From Corynebacterium bouchesdurhonense (GTDB lineage Bacteria; Actinomycetota; Actinomycetes; Mycobacteriales; Mycobacteriaceae), in the NCBI RefSeq assembly GCF_900078305.2, contig NZ_LT546028.1:814570-878569 (forward strand): a stretch of DNA of 64,000 bases, read 5' to 3'. A program made the translations under genes and the position numbers. How positions within the stretch are numbered: the first letter of the stretch is position 1; each line of letters begins with the position of its first letter. The notes below the pieces were generated by a model. That model made no database searches, was not told where the DNA came from, and saw only the letters and a list, made by a program, of their open reading frames with translations. This document shows positions 7,498-21,854 of the stretch, piece by piece.

Positions 7498-7526
7498 TTT
7501 ACAAGCGCACGATTGTGGTATAGGCT
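7498..7526 (+). promoter_or_regulatory. Putative rpoB promoter
   Basis: TTTACA, a 17-nt spacer, then TAGGCT. It sits about 210 nt before rpoB inside the 351-bp gap 7388-7738. The rest of that gap is an apparent long 5' leader, with no convincing ORF, ending in the rpoB ribosome binding site GGAAGGA. Confidence 0.6.
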
Positions 7527-7738
7527 AACTCGTTGCGCTGGAAGCCGTCTCCAGTGTGCGCGCAAACCTTGCTCGAGCGGTTTTACACACCGATTTGACA
7601 AGGTGATTTTGTTGTCTCTGGGGGCGGGTCTTCCGAAGCAGACCAAATGCTAATTTAACCAGCGGAAACGCCGCGATCTTGCTGTGCCAGAGCAGGGTGT
7701 ACGCGGCGTCCGCCTGAGGTGCTGGAAGGACCCAAAAC

Positions 7739-10700
7739 TTGGCAGTCTCAAACCAGACCATGAACCAGACCAGGTCAGTGGCTGAAATCCCCGGGGCGCC
7801 CGAGCGCTACTCGTTCGCCAAAATCGCCGAGCCCATCTCCGTCCCGGGTCTCCTCGACGTGCAGCTCGAATCCTTCGCGTGGCTCGTGGGCACGCCGGAG
7901 TGGCGCGAGCGCGAGCAGGAGCTGCGCGGCGACGCGGCGCGCGTGACGAGCGGCCTCGAGGACATCCTCGAGGAGATCTCCCCGATCCAGGACTACTCGG
8001 GCAACATGAGCCTGTCCCTGTCGGAGCCGCGCTTCGAGGACGTGAAGTACTCCATCGAGGAGGCGAAGGACAAGGACATCAACTACTCCGCGCCCCTCTA
8101 CGTCACCGCGGAGTTCATCAACAACGAAACGCAGGAGATCAAGTCCCAGACCGTCTTCATCGGCGACTTCCCGCTGATGACGGACAAGGGCACCTTCATT
8201 GTTAACGGCACCGAGCGTGTCGTGGTCTCCCAGCTCGTGCGCTCACCGGGCGTGTACTTCGATGAGACGATTGATAAGTCCACCGAGCGCCCGCTGCACT
8301 CCGTGAAGGTCATCCCGTCCCGCGGCGCCTGGCTCGAGTTCGACGTGGACAAGCGCGACACCGTGGGCGTGCGCATCGACCGCAAGCGCCGCCAGCCGGT
8401 GACCGTGCTCCTGAAGGCCCTGGGCTGGACCACCGAGCAGATCACGGAGCGCTTCGGCTTCTCCGAGATCATGATGGCCACCCTGGAGTCCGACGGCGTG
8501 GCCAACACCGACGAGGCCCTGCTGGAGATCTACCGCAAGCAGCGCCCAGGCGAGCAGCCGACGCGCGACTTGGCGCAGTCCCTGCTGGAGAACGCCTTCT
8601 TCAAGGCCAAGCGCTACGACCTTGCGCGCGTGGGCCGCTACAAGGTCAACCGCAAGCTGGGCCTGGGCGGGGACCACGAGGGTCTGATGACGCTGACCGA
8701 GGAGGACATCGCCACCACCCTCGAGTACCTCGTGCGCCTGCACGCCGGGGAGACCGAGATGAAGGCGCCGAACGGCGACATGATCCCGATCAGCACCGAC
8801 GACATTGACCACTTTGGCAACCGCCGCCTGCGCACCGTGGGCGAGCTGATCCAGAACCAGGTCCGCGTTGGCCTGTCCCGCATGGAGCGCGTGGTCCGCG
8901 AGCGCATGACCACCCAGGACGCGGAGTCCATCACCCCGACGTCCCTGATCAACGTGCGCCCGGTCTCCGCCGCCATCCGCGAGTTCTTCGGCACCTCCCA
9001 GCTGTCGCAGTTCATGGACCAGAACAATTCCCTGTCCGGCCTGACCCACAAGCGCCGCCTGTCCGCGCTGGGCCCGGGCGGCCTCTCGCGCGAGCGCGCC
9101 GGCATCGAGGTGCGAGACGTGCACCCGTCCCACTACGGCCGCATGTGCCCGATCGAGACCCCCGAGGGCCCGAACATCGGCCTGATCGGCGCGCTCGCGT
9201 CCTACGCGCGCGTGAACCCCTTCGGCTTCATCGAGACGCCGTACCAGAAGGTGGACAACGGCCAGCTCACCGACCAGATCGACTACCTCACCGCCGACGA
9301 GGAGGACCGCTACGCCATCGCGCAGGCGGCCACCCCGATGGATAAGGACCGCAACCTCACCGGCGAGCGCATCGAGGTGCGCCTGAAGGACGGCGACATC
9401 GGCGTGGTCGGCCCGCAGGGCGTGGACTACCTGGACATTTCCCCGCGCCAGATGGTGTCCGTGGCCACCGCCATGATTCCGTTCCTGGAGCACGACGACG
9501 CGAACCGTGCCCTCATGGGTGCGAACATGCAGAAGCAGGCCGTGCCCCTGCTGCGCTCCGAGGCGGCCTACGTGGCCACCGGTATGGAGCAGCGCGCGGC
9601 GTACGACGCGGGCGACACGGTGATTACCAAGAAGGCCGGCGTGATTGAGAACGTCACGGGCGATTTCATCACCGTGATGGACGACGAGGGCGTGCGCGAC
9701 ACCTACATGCTGCGCACCTTCGAGCGCACCAACCAGGGCACCTGCTACAACCAGACCCCGATTGTGAGCCAGGGCGAGCGCGTCGAGGCCGGCCAGGTCA
9801 TCGCCGACGGCCCGGGCACCAAGAACGGCGAGATGGCGCTCGGCCGCAACCTGCTCGTGGCGTTCATGCCGTGGGAGGGCCACAACTACGAGGACGCCAT
9901 CATCCTCAACCAGCGCGTGGTGGAGGAGGACATCCTCACCTCCGTGCACATCGAGGAGCACGAGATCGACGCCCGCGACACCAAGCTGGGTGCCGAGGAG
10001 ATCACCCGCGAGATCCCGAACGTGTCCGAGGACGTGCTGAAGGACCTGGACGAGCGCGGCATCATCCGCATCGGTGCGGACGTGCGCGACGGCGACATCC
10101 TGGTGGGCAAGGTCACCCCGAAGGGCGAGACCGAGCTGACCCCGGAGGAGCGCCTGCTGCGCGCCATCTTCGGCGAGAAGGCCCGCGAGGTGCGCGATAC
10201 CTCCCTGAAGGTGCCGCACGGCGAGACCGGCAAGGTTATCGCGGTGCGCCGCTTCTCCCGCGAGGACGATGACGATCTGGCCCCGGGCGTGAACGAGATG
10301 ATCCGCGTCTACGTTGCTCAGAAGCGCAAGATCCAGGATGGCGACAAGATGGCTGGCCGCCACGGCAACAAGGGTGTCGTGGGCAAGATCCTCCCGCAGG
10401 AGGACATGCCGTTCATGGCGGACGGCACCCCGGTGGACATCATCTTGAATACCCACGGCGTGCCGCGCCGTATGAACATCGGCCAGGTCCTCGAGGTGCA
10501 CCTGGGCTGGCTGGCCAAGGCCGGCTGGACCGTGAACCCGGACGACCCGAAGAACGCCAAGCTGCTGGAGACCCTGCCGGAGCACCTCTACGACGTGCCG
10601 GCCGAGTCCCTGACCGCCACCCCGGTGTTCGACGGCGCGACGAACGAGGAGATCGCGGGCCTGCTCGCGAACTCCAAGCCGAACCGCGACGGCGACGTGA

Positions 10701-11230
10701 TGGTGGACGGCAACGGCAAGACCACGCTGTTCGACGGCCGCTCGGGCGAGCCGTACAAGTACCCGATCTCGGTGGGCTACATGTACATGCTCAAGCTGCA
10801 CCACCTCGTGGACGAGAAGATCCACGCCCGCTCCACCGGCCCGTACTCCATGATTACCCAGCAGCCGCTGGGTGGTAAGGCCCAGTTCGGTGGCCAGCGC
10901 TTCGGCGAGATGGAGGTGTGGGCGATGCAGGCGTACGGCGCCGCCTACACCCTGCAGGAGCTGCTCACCATCAAGTCGGACGACGTGGTTGGCCGCGTGA
11001 AGGTGTACGAGGCCATTGTGAAGGGCGACAACATCCCGGATCCGGGCATTCCGGAGTCCTTCAAGGTGTTGCTGAAGGAGCTGCAGTCCCTCTGCCTGAA
11101 CGTGGAGGTGCTCTCCACCGACGGCACCCCGATGGAGCTCGACGGCGACGACGACGAATTCGACCAGGCAGGATCCTCCCTCGGCATTAACCTCTCGCGC
11201 GACGAGGGGTCCGCGGCGGATACGGCCTAG
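7739..11230 (+). CDS. rpoB: DNA-directed RNA polymerase subunit beta
   Basis: Beta subunit of RNA polymerase, 1163 aa, a normal actinobacterial length. The start is the TTG at 7739, with GGAAGGA at 7724-7730. Conserved blocks run from [17 protein letters not shown] at the N-terminus through the rifampicin-binding cluster at about residues 418-450 ([25 protein letters not shown]) to the C-terminal [19 protein letters not shown]. The cluster keeps the Asp, His and Ser positions usually changed in rifampicin-resistant strains, so the target site looks wild type. It is followed by rpoC after a 119-bp gap that holds two inverted motif copies. Confidence 0.98.
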   Translation: MAVSNQTMNQTRSVAEIPGAPERYSFAKIAEPISVPGLLDVQLESFAWLVGTPEWREREQELRGDAARVTSGLEDILEEISPIQDYSGNMSLSLSEPRFEDVKYSIEEAKDKDINYSAPLYVTAEFINNETQEIKSQTVFIGDFPLMTDKGTFIVNGTERVVVSQLVRSPGVYFDETIDKSTERPLHSVKVIPSRGAWLEFDVDKRDTVGVRIDRKRRQPVTVLLKALGWTTEQITERFGFSEIMMATLESDGVANTDEALLEIYRKQRPGEQPTRDLAQSLLENAFFKAKRYDLARVGRYKVNRKLGLGGDHEGLMTLTEEDIATTLEYLVRLHAGETEMKAPNGDMIPISTDDIDHFGNRRLRTVGELIQNQVRVGLSRMERVVRERMTTQDAESITPTSLINVRPVSAAIREFFGTSQLSQFMDQNNSLSGLTHKRRLSALGPGGLSRERAGIEVRDVHPSHYGRMCPIETPEGPNIGLIGALASYARVNPFGFIETPYQKVDNGQLTDQIDYLTADEEDRYAIAQAATPMDKDRNLTGERIEVRLKDGDIGVVGPQGVDYLDISPRQMVSVATAMIPFLEHDDANRALMGANMQKQAVPLLRSEAAYVATGMEQRAAYDAGDTVITKKAGVIENVTGDFITVMDDEGVRDTYMLRTFERTNQGTCYNQTPIVSQGERVEAGQVIADGPGTKNGEMALGRNLLVAFMPWEGHNYEDAIILNQRVVEEDILTSVHIEEHEIDARDTKLGAEEITREIPNVSEDVLKDLDERGIIRIGADVRDGDILVGKVTPKGETELTPEERLLRAIFGEKAREVRDTSLKVPHGETGKVIAVRRFSREDDDDLAPGVNEMIRVYVAQKRKIQDGDKMAGRHGNKGVVGKILPQEDMPFMADGTPVDIILNTHGVPRRMNIGQVLEVHLGWLAKAGWTVNPDDPKNAKLLETLPEHLYDVPAESLTATPVFDGATNEEIAGLLANSKPNRDGDVMVDGNGKTTLFDGRSGEPYKYPISVGYMYMLKLHHLVDEKIHARSTGPYSMITQQPLGGKAQFGGQRFGEMEVWAMQAYGAAYTLQELLTIKSDDVVGRVKVYEAIVKGDNIPDPGIPESFKVLLKELQSLCLNVEVLSTDGTPMELDGDDDEFDQAGSSLGINLSRDEGSAADTA

Positions 11231-11247
11231 CGCCAGGTTCGAAGGGG

Positions 11248-11261
11248 GCGTCGGCAAGCAA
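11248..11261 (+). repeat. 14-bp motif copy (exact), rpoB-rpoC gap, left arm
   Basis: GCGTCGGCAAGCAA, preceded by CGAAGGGG. It directly abuts an inverted copy at 11262-11275. Confidence 0.88.
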
Positions 11262-11275
11262 TTGCTTCTCGACGC
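11262..11275 (-). repeat. 14-bp motif copy (exact), rpoB-rpoC gap, right arm
   Basis: TTGCTTCTCGACGC. Together with 11248-11261 it makes a near-perfect inverted repeat able to fold into a hairpin between rpoB and rpoC. There is no T run after it, so if it acts on transcription it would be a pause or processing site, not a classical terminator. Confidence 0.88.
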
Positions 11276-11349
11276 AACCCTTTCGAAAAACGAACTAGCA
11301 CTAATAAACGAACACCCTTCCGAACGTGGAAGGTGAAAGGGATATTTAC

Positions 11350-15348
<3,999 letters not shown>

Positions 15349-15378
15349 CCCACTGGCACTGTAGCTAGGTCTGCTTCA

Positions 15379-15414
15379 AAAGGGCGGGTTCCCCACTTCA
15401 GGGGCCCGCCCTTT
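15379..15414 (+). terminator. Bidirectional terminator after rpoC
   Basis: AAAGGGCGGG pairs with CCCGCCCTTT, with an inner CCCC/GGGG. A TTT follows on the plus strand, and TTTT on the minus strand also serves the convergent gene ending at 15465. Confidence 0.88.
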
Positions 15415-15421
15415 CGCATGT

Positions 15422-15435
15422 TTGCTTATCGACGC
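15422..15435 (-). repeat. 14-bp motif copy (exact), downstream of rpoC terminator
   Basis: TTGCTTATCGACGC lies 7 nt after the terminator, in the short gap between the convergent rpoC and DUF1707 genes. Confidence 0.85.
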
Positions 15436-15464
15436 CAATTCCACCCGCCGCGCGACTCCGACCC

Positions 15465-16097
15465 TCAGCCCACCTCGGCGTCGCGCGCGGCGCGGATAAC
15501 TTCAACACCTCCCATCAAGGAGAAGCCGGAGATGGTGATCGACGGCGCGTTGGGGGGAAGCTCGGATTGGGGCACGGTCACGCTCGGGTGGTCGACGATG
15601 CCGAAGCCGCCCATGATTGCGGCGCCCTCGCTCTTGACGCGGACGTCCTCGGGAACGACCACGCGCCCCCCGCCCATGACCGCCGCGACACGTATCGACG
15701 TGTGCGCGGAGCTTAAGCGTGCGCGCTGGAGGTTGAGGTCGGTGCCGCCCATGAACGCGATGGAGAGGTGGCTGGGTGCGATGAGCCAGTCGCCGTGGTG
15801 CTCAACTCCGCCCATGACTGCGAATGAGGTGGCTACGCCGCCGGGTTCGCCGGTGGGGAGGACGGGGTGGGTGGAAGTGACGTCGGCAAGCGTGGGCTCC
15901 GCTATGTCGAGGTCTGCGATGAGCGGGATAAGGTCGTCGTGGAAGGTCGCGCGCCACGCGGCGGCGGAGCGCTCGTCGAACTCCTGCGTGCTGAGCTGGC
16001 CGTCGGAGTACGCGGCGGTGAGGGTGTCAACGGCGTGCTGGCGTGCGACCTGGGAGACGCGTTTGCGGGGGAGGTTGTCGCTGTGTGGCTGGCTCAT
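15465..16097 (-). CDS. DUF1707 protein with LiaF/DUF2154-like C-terminus
   Basis: A 210-aa soluble protein. Its N-terminal DUF1707 segment (VSQVARQHAVDTLTAAYSDGQLSTQEFDER pattern, residues 14-43) is a small helical domain common in actinobacteria. The C-terminal half contains repeated VMGG/FMGG/IMGG strands like the cell-wall-active antibiotic response (LiaF-type) beta domain. No membrane helix is seen. The function is unknown, and a link to envelope stress is inferred only from the C-terminal fold. It is divergent from rpsL. A -10 box (TACACT) ends 6 nt before the ATG and no Shine-Dalgarno is present, so the transcript is probably leaderless. Confidence 0.82.
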   Translation of the reverse strand: MSQPHSDNLPRKRVSQVARQHAVDTLTAAYSDGQLSTQEFDERSAAAWRATFHDDLIPLIADLDIAEPTLADVTSTHPVLPTGEPGGVATSFAVMGGVEHHGDWLIAPSHLSIAFMGGTDLNLQRARLSSAHTSIRVAAVMGGGRVVVPEDVRVKSEGAAIMGGFGIVDHPSVTVPQSELPPNAPSITISGFSLMGGVEVIRAARDAEVG

Positions 16098-16103
16098 ACT
16101 TTG

Positions 16104-16109
16104 AGTGTA
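16104..16109 (-). promoter_or_regulatory. -10 box TACACT for the DUF1707 gene (leaderless)
   Basis: The minus-strand TACACT ends 6 nt upstream of the ATG at 16097. Confidence 0.5.
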
Positions 16110-16131
16110 CTAAGCAACCGGGGCAGGGGAT

Positions 16132-16161
16132 TTGCCTGTTGTGGCCGCGCTGTAGTACTTT
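16132..16161 (+). promoter_or_regulatory. Putative rpsL promoter
   Basis: TTGCCT, an 18-nt spacer, then TACTTT, about 160 nt upstream of rpsL, which leaves a GC-rich leader. Confidence 0.5.
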
Positions 16162-16321
16162 GAGCAAGGTTTCGTTCGCGCGTGCGCGGTACGAAGTTTC
16201 AGAACTCCATGCGGCACCCGCCGCGTGCGTTGGTTCGTGCAGACGGAAGGGCCCCGCAAAGAGCCCCCATTTTTGCATGTACGGGCGCGTGCGCTGGCCG
16301 CAGACACAGAAAAGAGTGTGA

Positions 16322-16693
16322 ATGCCTACTATTCAGCAGCTGGTCCGCAAGGGCCGCCACGATAAGAAGACCAAGGTCGCTACGGCCGCCCTGAAGGGCT
16401 CCCCGCAGCGCCGCGGCGTGTGCACCCGCGTGTACACCACCACCCCGAAGAAGCCGAACTCCGCACTGCGCAAGGTCGCCCGTGTGCGCCTGACCTCCGG
16501 TGTCGAGGTTTCCGCCTACATCCCGGGCGAGGGCCACAACCTGCAGGAGCACTCCATGGTGCTCGTGCGCGGCGGTCGTGTGAAGGACCTGCCGGGTGTG
16601 CGTTACAAGATCATCCGCGGCGCGCTGGATACCCAGGGTGTCAAGGACCGCAAGCAGGCTCGCTCCCGTTACGGCGCGAAGAAGGGACAGTAA
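16322..16693 (+). CDS. rpsL: 30S ribosomal protein S12
   Basis: Decoding-site protein, 123 aa. It starts [12 protein letters not shown] and carries [11 protein letters not shown] and [12 protein letters not shown], where the Lys residues associated with streptomycin resistance when mutated are unchanged. It is the first gene of the str unit rpsL-rpsG-fusA. Confidence 0.98.
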   Translation: MPTIQQLVRKGRHDKKTKVATAALKGSPQRRGVCTRVYTTTPKKPNSALRKVARVRLTSGVEVSAYIPGEGHNLQEHSMVLVRGGRVKDLPGVRYKIIRGALDTQGVKDRKQARSRYGAKKGQ

Positions 16694-16699
16694 AGAATC

Positions 16700-17167
16700 A
16701 TGCGTAAGCAGCAAGCTCCGAAGCGTCCCGTTGTTAAGGATCCGGTGTACAACTCCGAACTGGTCACCCAGCTCGTGAACAAGGTCCTCCTGGACGGCAA
16801 GAAGTCCACCGCCGAGCGCATCGTCTACGGTGCCCTCGAGATGTGCCGCGAGAAGACCGGCACCGACCCGGTGGGCACCCTCGAGAAGGCCCTCGGCAAC
16901 ATCCGCCCGGATCTCGAGGTCCGCTCCCGCCGCGTGGGTGGCGCCACCTACCAGGTGCCGGTGAAGGTCGAGCCGTCGCGCTCGAACACCCTCGCCCTGC
17001 GCTGGATGGTCACCTTCACCCGCCAGCGCCGCGAGAACTCCATGACCGAGCGTCTCGCCAACGAGATCCTGGATGCATCCAACGGTCTCGGCGCATCCGT
17101 GAAGCGCCGCGAGGACACCCACAAGATGGCCGAGGCCAACCGCGCCTTCGCCCACTACCGCTGGTAG
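16700..17167 (+). CDS. rpsG: 30S ribosomal protein S7
   Basis: Primary 16S rRNA-binding protein of the small-subunit head, 155 aa (family norm about 156). It begins [10 protein letters not shown] and contains the [14 protein letters not shown] motif and the terminal [13 protein letters not shown]. It lies 6 bp after rpsL and is clearly co-transcribed with it. A 249-bp gap with inverted repeats follows before fusA. Confidence 0.98.
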   Translation: MRKQQAPKRPVVKDPVYNSELVTQLVNKVLLDGKKSTAERIVYGALEMCREKTGTDPVGTLEKALGNIRPDLEVRSRRVGGATYQVPVKVEPSRSNTLALRWMVTFTRQRRENSMTERLANEILDASNGLGASVKRREDTHKMAEANRAFAHYRW

Positions 17168-17191
17168 TTCTGGCTCCCGTTCGCACGCATG

Positions 17192-17273
17192 CCGACCCGG
17201 TGGACAATGTGCCCGCGCCCCGCGCAGGCCTCATGCCGCCCCCTTGCGGGGCTGTGAGTTGCCACCGGGTCGG
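17192..17273. repeat. 12-bp perfect inverted repeat in the rpsG-fusA gap
   Basis: CCGACCCGGTGG (17192-17203) is exactly repeated in reverse complement as CCACCGGGTCGG (17262-17273), enclosing about 58 nt that include a CCCCTTGCGGGG hairpin. It could be a large branched RNA structure downstream of rpsG or a protein-binding site. Confidence 0.6.
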
Positions 17274-17349
17274 ACGTGTATGCGCCGGACTTCACGCTGC
17301 TACTTAGGCTAAGTAGTGGAATAATCGATCAAGGACAATATCCGCTATA

Positions 17350-17389
17350 GGCGCCGCCGGCCCCGGGCAACCGGGAGGGCGGCGGCGCC
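17350..17389 (+). promoter_or_regulatory. Stable hairpin in the fusA 5' leader
   Basis: GGCGCCGCC (17350-17358) pairs with GGCGGCGCC (17381-17389), with an inner CCGG-GCAA-CCGG. It ends about 27 nt before the fusA start and has no T run, so it is more likely a leader or mRNA-stability element than a terminator. Confidence 0.55.
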
Positions 17390-17416
17390 GACAACGTAAA
17401 AGTTGGGGTAATAAAC

Positions 17417-19537
17417 GTGGCACAAGAAGTGCTTAAGGATCTGAACAAGGTCCGCAACATCGGCATCATGGCCCACATCGATGCTGGTAAGACCACCACC
17501 ACTGAGCGCATCCTCTTCTACACGGGTATCAACCGCAAGGTTGGTGAGACCCACGACGGTGGCGCCACCACCGACTGGATGGAGCAGGAGAAGGAGCGCG
17601 GCATCACCATTACGTCCGCCGCGGTGACCTGTTTCTGGAACAGCAACCAGATCAACATCATCGACACCCCGGGCCACGTGGACTTCACCGTTGAGGTGGA
17701 GCGCTCCCTGCGCGTGCTCGACGGCGCCGTTGCCGTGTTCGACGGCAAGGAGGGCGTTGAGCCGCAGTCTGAGCAGGTGTGGCGTCAGGCCGCTAAGTAC
17801 GACGTGCCCCGTATCTGCTTCGTGAACAAGATGGACAAGCTGGGTGCGGACTTCTTCTTCACCGTCAGCACCATCGTGGATCGCCTCGGCGCGAAGCCGC
17901 TGGTCATGCAGATCCCGGTCGGCGCCGAGGACGACTTCGACGGCGTTATCGACCTGCTCGAGATGAAGGCCATGATGTGGCCGGGCAAGGTCGAGACCGG
18001 CACCCCGCCGCAGATCCAGGAGATCCCGGCCGAGCTGCAGGAGAAGGCCGAGGAGTACCGCGAGAAGCTGCTCGAGACCGTCGCCGAGTCCGACGAAGAG
18101 CTGATGGAGAAGTACTTCGGCGGCGAGGAGCTCACGATCGAGGAGATCAAGGGCGCCATCCGCAAGCTGACCGTCAACTCCGAGATTTACCCGGTCTTCT
18201 GTGGCTCCGCGTACCGCAACAAGGGCATCGAGCCGATCCTCGACGCTGTTGTGGACTACCTGCCGAGCCCGCTCGACATCGGCGAGGTGCACGGCACCTC
18301 CGTCGACGGCGACCAGGACCTGACCCGCAAGCCGTCCGTGGAGGAGCCCTTCTCCGCGCTGGCGTTCAAGATTGCCGTCCACCCCTTCTTCGGCAAGCTG
18401 ACCTACGTCCGCGTGTACTCCGGCCAGGCCATCCCGGGTGAGCAGATGCTCAACTCCACCAAGGGCAAGAAGGAGCGCGTGGGCAAGCTCTTCCAGATGC
18501 ACGCGAACAAGGAGAACCCGGTCGAGCACGCCGACGCCGGTAACATCTACGCGTTCATCGGCCTGAAGGAAACCACCACGGGTGACACCCTGTGCAACCC
18601 GGATCACCCGATCATCCTTGAGTCCATGGACTTCCCGGACCCGGTTATCCAGGTGGCCATCGAGCCGAAGACGAAGGCTGACCAGGAGAAGCTGGGCACC
18701 GCCATCCAGAAGCTGGCGGAGGAGGACCCGACCTTCACCGTGAAGTTGGATGAGGAGACCGGCCAGACCGTCATCGGCGGCATGGGCGAGCTGCACCTCG
18801 ACGTGCTGGTGGACCGCATGAAGCGCGAGTTCAAGGTTGAGGCCAACATCGGTTCCCCGCAGGTGGCGTACCGCGAGACCATCCGCAAGAAGGTCGAGCA
18901 CCTGGACTACACCCACAAGAAGCAGACCGGTGGTTCCGGCCAGTTTGCAAAGGTCATCGTCACCATCGAGCCGTACAACCCGGAGCCGGAGGAGCTGGAG
19001 GAGGGCCAGTCCGCCACCTACGCCTTCGAGAACGCCGTCACCGGTGGTCGCGTGCCCAAGGAGTACATCCCGTCCGTGGATGCCGGTATCCAGGACGCGA
19101 TGCAGTACGGCTACCTCGCTGGCTTCCCGCTGGTGAACATCAAGGCCACCCTCGAGGACGGCGCCTACCACGAGGTCGACTCCTCTGAGATGGCCTTCAA
19201 GGTCGCCGGCTCCCAGGCTCTGAAGGAGGCTGTGGCAAAGGCGAAGCCGGTGCTGCTCGAGCCGCTCATGGCCGTCGAGGTTGTGACCCCGGAGGAGTAC
19301 ATGGGCACCGTCAACGGTGACATTAGCTCCCGCCGTGGCCAGGTGTACGCCATGGAGGACCGCTCCGGCGCCAAGGTGGTCAAGGCCAAGGTGCCCCTGT
19401 CCGAGATGTTCGGCTACATCGGCGATCTGCGTTCCTCGACCGCCGGCCGCGCGAACTTCACCATGGTGTTCGACTCCTACGCTGAGGTTCCGCAGTCCGT
19501 GGCCCAGGAGATCATCGACGAGCGCAACGGCAAGTAA
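17417..19537 (+). CDS. fusA: Elongation factor G
   Basis: Translocation GTPase, 706 aa. The GTG at 17417 gives [20 protein letters not shown]. The G motifs are intact: [12 protein letters not shown] (G1), RGITITSAA (G2), DTPGHVDF (G3) and NKMDKLG (G4). Domains II-V follow, including the ribosome-contacting [11 protein letters not shown] and the C-terminal [15 protein letters not shown]. It is separated from tuf by a 345-bp gap that carries a good promoter. Confidence 0.98.
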   Translation: MAQEVLKDLNKVRNIGIMAHIDAGKTTTTERILFYTGINRKVGETHDGGATTDWMEQEKERGITITSAAVTCFWNSNQINIIDTPGHVDFTVEVERSLRVLDGAVAVFDGKEGVEPQSEQVWRQAAKYDVPRICFVNKMDKLGADFFFTVSTIVDRLGAKPLVMQIPVGAEDDFDGVIDLLEMKAMMWPGKVETGTPPQIQEIPAELQEKAEEYREKLLETVAESDEELMEKYFGGEELTIEEIKGAIRKLTVNSEIYPVFCGSAYRNKGIEPILDAVVDYLPSPLDIGEVHGTSVDGDQDLTRKPSVEEPFSALAFKIAVHPFFGKLTYVRVYSGQAIPGEQMLNSTKGKKERVGKLFQMHANKENPVEHADAGNIYAFIGLKETTTGDTLCNPDHPIILESMDFPDPVIQVAIEPKTKADQEKLGTAIQKLAEEDPTFTVKLDEETGQTVIGGMGELHLDVLVDRMKREFKVEANIGSPQVAYRETIRKKVEHLDYTHKKQTGGSGQFAKVIVTIEPYNPEPEELEEGQSATYAFENAVTGGRVPKEYIPSVDAGIQDAMQYGYLAGFPLVNIKATLEDGAYHEVDSSEMAFKVAGSQALKEAVAKAKPVLLEPLMAVEVVTPEEYMGTVNGDISSRRGQVYAMEDRSGAKVVKAKVPLSEMFGYIGDLRSSTAGRANFTMVFDSYAEVPQSVAQEIIDERNGK

Positions 19538-19728
19538 GTCGCACGCAGCACCCGCCCCCGCGCTCCACGCCGCCGGTCGTGAAGCACGGGAATAGAGGTG
19601 GGTGCCGCTGCCCGGTGGGTAGCGGCTTGCTGAGCCCGGACCCGCAACCCCGCTTTGCTGGGTGTGCGGGTGGCGCTGAGCTGGCCGTTACCCGCTCGGG
19701 AGACCAGGATTTCTCCGGATCGCTTGGT

Positions 19729-19757
19729 TTGAAAAACGGTCTCGAGATATCTAGGAT
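19729..19757 (+). promoter_or_regulatory. Putative tuf promoter
   Basis: TTGAAA, an exact 17-nt spacer, then TAGGAT. It lies about 125 nt before tuf, inside the 345-bp gap 19538-19882, which otherwise shows short GC-rich repeats (GGGTAGCGGC, GTGCGGGTGG) and no ORF of note. Confidence 0.65.
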
Positions 19758-19882
19758 TATGTAACTGGCACATTGTGAAATGGTCGTGCAGCATGTCTCG
19801 CGCATGCGGGCCATGAGGCAAGGCAAATGTAAACACGTGGCTGCGAAGGTCGTAGCCACCACGAAGTCCAGGAGGACAACAA

Positions 19883-21073
19883 GTGGCAAAGGCAAAGTTC
19901 GAGCGTACGAAGCCGCACGTCAACATCGGCACCATCGGTCACGTCGACCACGGCAAGACCACCACCACGGCTGCCATCACCAAGGTGCTCGCTGACGCTT
20001 ACCCGGAGGAGAACAAGGCCTTCGCGTTCGACGCGATCGACAAGGCTCCGGAGGAGCGCGAGCGCGGTATTACCATCAACATCTCCCACGTGGAGTACAA
20101 CACCCCGAAGCGCCACTACGCTCACGTGGACGCCCCGGGCCACGCCGACTACATCAAGAACATGATCACCGGTGCTGCGCAGATGGACGGCGCCATCCTC
20201 GTTGTGGCCGCCACCGACGGCCCGATGCCGCAGACCCGCGAGCACGTGCTGCTCGCCCGCCAGGTGGGCGTTCCGTACATCCTCGTTGCGCTGAACAAGT
20301 GCGACATGGTGGACGACGAGGAGATCATCGAGCTCGTCGAGATGGAGGTCCGCGAGCTGCTGGCCGAGCAGGACTACGACGAGGAAGCTCCGATCGTCCA
20401 CATCTCCGCTCTGAAGGCTCTCGAGGGCGACGAGAAGTGGGTTCAGTCCGTGCTCGACCTCATGCAGGCCTGCGACGACGCTATTCCGGACCCGGTCCGC
20501 GAGACCGACCGCGACTTCCTGATGCCGATCGAGGACATCTTCACCATTTCCGGCCGCGGTACCGTGGTTACCGGTCGTGTGGAGCGCGGTGTCCTCAACC
20601 TCAACGACGAGGTGGAGATCATCGGTATCCGCGAGAAGTCCCAGAAGACCACCGTCACCTCCATCGAGATGTTCAACAAGCTGCTCGACACCGCTGAGGC
20701 CGGCGACAACGCCGCTCTGCTGCTCCGCGGTCTGAAGCGCGAGGACGTCGAGCGCGGCCAGGTCGTCATCAAGCCGGGCGCTTACACCCCGCACACCAAG
20801 TTCGAGGGTTCCGTGTACGTCCTGTCCAAGGACGAGGGCGGCCGCCACACCCCGTTCTTCGACAACTACCGTCCGCAGTTCTACTTCCGCACCACCGACG
20901 TGACCGGTGTGGTGAAGCTGCCGGAGGGCACCGAGATGGTCATGCCGGGCGATAACGTTGAGATGACCGTCGAGCTGATCCAGCCGGTCGCTATGGACGA
21001 GGGCCTGCGCTTCGCTATCCGCGAGGGCTCCCGCACCGTCGGCGCCGGCCGCGTGACCAAGATCCTCGACTAA
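19883..21073 (+). CDS. tuf: Elongation factor Tu
   Basis: Delivers aminoacyl-tRNA to the ribosome. 396 aa from a GTG start with AGGAGG 8 nt upstream. The nucleotide-binding motifs are [31 protein letters not shown] and NKCDMVD. The C-terminal barrel domains end in [15 protein letters not shown]. Codon use is strongly biased, as expected for one of the most highly expressed genes. It has its own promoter and terminator. Confidence 0.98.
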   Translation: MAKAKFERTKPHVNIGTIGHVDHGKTTTTAAITKVLADAYPEENKAFAFDAIDKAPEERERGITINISHVEYNTPKRHYAHVDAPGHADYIKNMITGAAQMDGAILVVAATDGPMPQTREHVLLARQVGVPYILVALNKCDMVDDEEIIELVEMEVRELLAEQDYDEEAPIVHISALKALEGDEKWVQSVLDLMQACDDAIPDPVRETDRDFLMPIEDIFTISGRGTVVTGRVERGVLNLNDEVEIIGIREKSQKTTVTSIEMFNKLLDTAEAGDNAALLLRGLKREDVERGQVVIKPGAYTPHTKFEGSVYVLSKDEGGRHTPFFDNYRPQFYFRTTDVTGVVKLPEGTEMVMPGDNVEMTVELIQPVAMDEGLRFAIREGSRTVGAGRVTKILD

Positions 21074-21110
21074 TCCAGCCGGATCCTGGCTAGCACCAGC
21101 TGCCTGAGCT

Positions 21111-21146
21111 AAGGGCCGCGCTCCCCGCCTGGGGGCGCGGCCCTTT
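21111..21146 (+). terminator. Rho-independent terminator after tuf
   Basis: AAGGGCCGCGC-CCCC pairs with GGGG-GCGCGGCCCTT, followed by a T run. Confidence 0.9.
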
Positions 21147-21150
21147 CGCG

Positions 21151-21156
21151 TACACT
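21151..21156 (+). promoter_or_regulatory. -10 box TACACT, probable leaderless promoter
   Basis: TACACT ends 8 nt before the GTG at 21165, only a few bases after the tuf terminator. Confidence 0.5.
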
Positions 21157-21164
21157 CACCCGTT

Positions 21165-21854
21165 GTGCGCGAGCTAGACCCGACCCGGATCCCGGCGCTG
21201 ATGGCCGCCCTCCAGGAGGCGTGGGAGGGGCAGCCGGACCTTTCTCTCCCGGCATTTCTGGGCATGCTGCAGGCACGGGGCCTGACGTGGGCGTGGAGCG
21301 AAGCGGAACTCCTGGCGCTGCTCGCCGACCTTCGCGACGAACGCCCCAGCCGCATCGCCTCCCCGCTGGACCGGCCCGTGCTCATCACCACTACCGCACC
21401 CCGCCACGCGGTCACGCTCATCGGGGACACCGCGGTGGTGCGCAGTGTCGAGGACCCGCAGCGGCCACCAGCGGTCTGGTCCGCCACCGGGTTCCGCCCC
21501 ACGGGCCCGGGGCGCCCGCTCGTGGTCGCCGACGCCGAGGGTGTCGAGCACCGGCTCGGCGTGGTCGAGGCGGTGCGCCCGTTCGATTCGCCCGTCTCCC
21601 TCCCGCGGGTGCTGCGGCAGGGGGAGATCGGCGGGGAGCGGTGGCTTGTGCTTTTCGACGCACCCGCCCGAGCGCTCATCGGCCCGCGCATCCGCATCTG
21701 GGAGAGCGTGGGGCGCGAGACGCGGGTGGAGGCGTTGGCTTGGGGGAGCGTCGACAAGCTTGCCCCCGGTGAGCGCATGCAAATAACCCCAGCAGGCGGC
21801 GGGAAGCCGGTCCTGCTGGGGCGGGTGGAGCGGGTGCTGCTTGTGGAGGCCTAG
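21165..21854 (+). CDS. Hypothetical protein, tuf-proximal
   Basis: A 229-aa protein with no domain I recognise. It starts at GTG 21165 (MRELDPTRIPALMAALQEAW), has an N-terminal helical region to about residue 60, and then a beta-rich part with the pattern VLITTTAPRHAVTLIGDTAVVRS. No signal peptide or membrane helix is seen. Its stop overlaps the stop of the convergent minus-strand operon in a shared CTAG. A 14-bp motif variant near its 3' end and the terminator of the opposite operon are both encoded within its coding sequence. Length and codon pattern support a real gene. Confidence 0.65.
   Translation: MRELDPTRIPALMAALQEAWEGQPDLSLPAFLGMLQARGLTWAWSEAELLALLADLRDERPSRIASPLDRPVLITTTAPRHAVTLIGDTAVVRSVEDPQRPPAVWSATGFRPTGPGRPLVVADAEGVEHRLGVVEAVRPFDSPVSLPRVLRQGEIGGERWLVLFDAPARALIGPRIRIWESVGRETRVEALAWGSVDKLAPGERMQITPAGGGKPVLLGRVERVLLVEA
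21748..21761 (+). repeat. 14-bp motif variant (12/14), inside the hypothetical gene
   Basis: GCGTCGACAAGCTT, flanked by GGGGGA and GCCCCC. It encodes SVDKL. Confidence 0.55.
21781..21821 (-). terminator. Terminator of the Asp23/Gls24 operon, inside the convergent gene
   Basis: CCCCAGCAGG (21787-21796) pairs with CCTGCTGGGG (21812-21821). On the minus strand the hairpin is followed by TTATTT. It lies about 30 nt beyond the operon's last stop and is wholly inside the 3' coding end of the opposite gene. Confidence 0.75.

Noticed and set aside
8990-9090. Rifampicin-resistance change in rpoB
   Set aside because: The usual Asp, His and Ser positions in the rifampicin cluster are all wild type.
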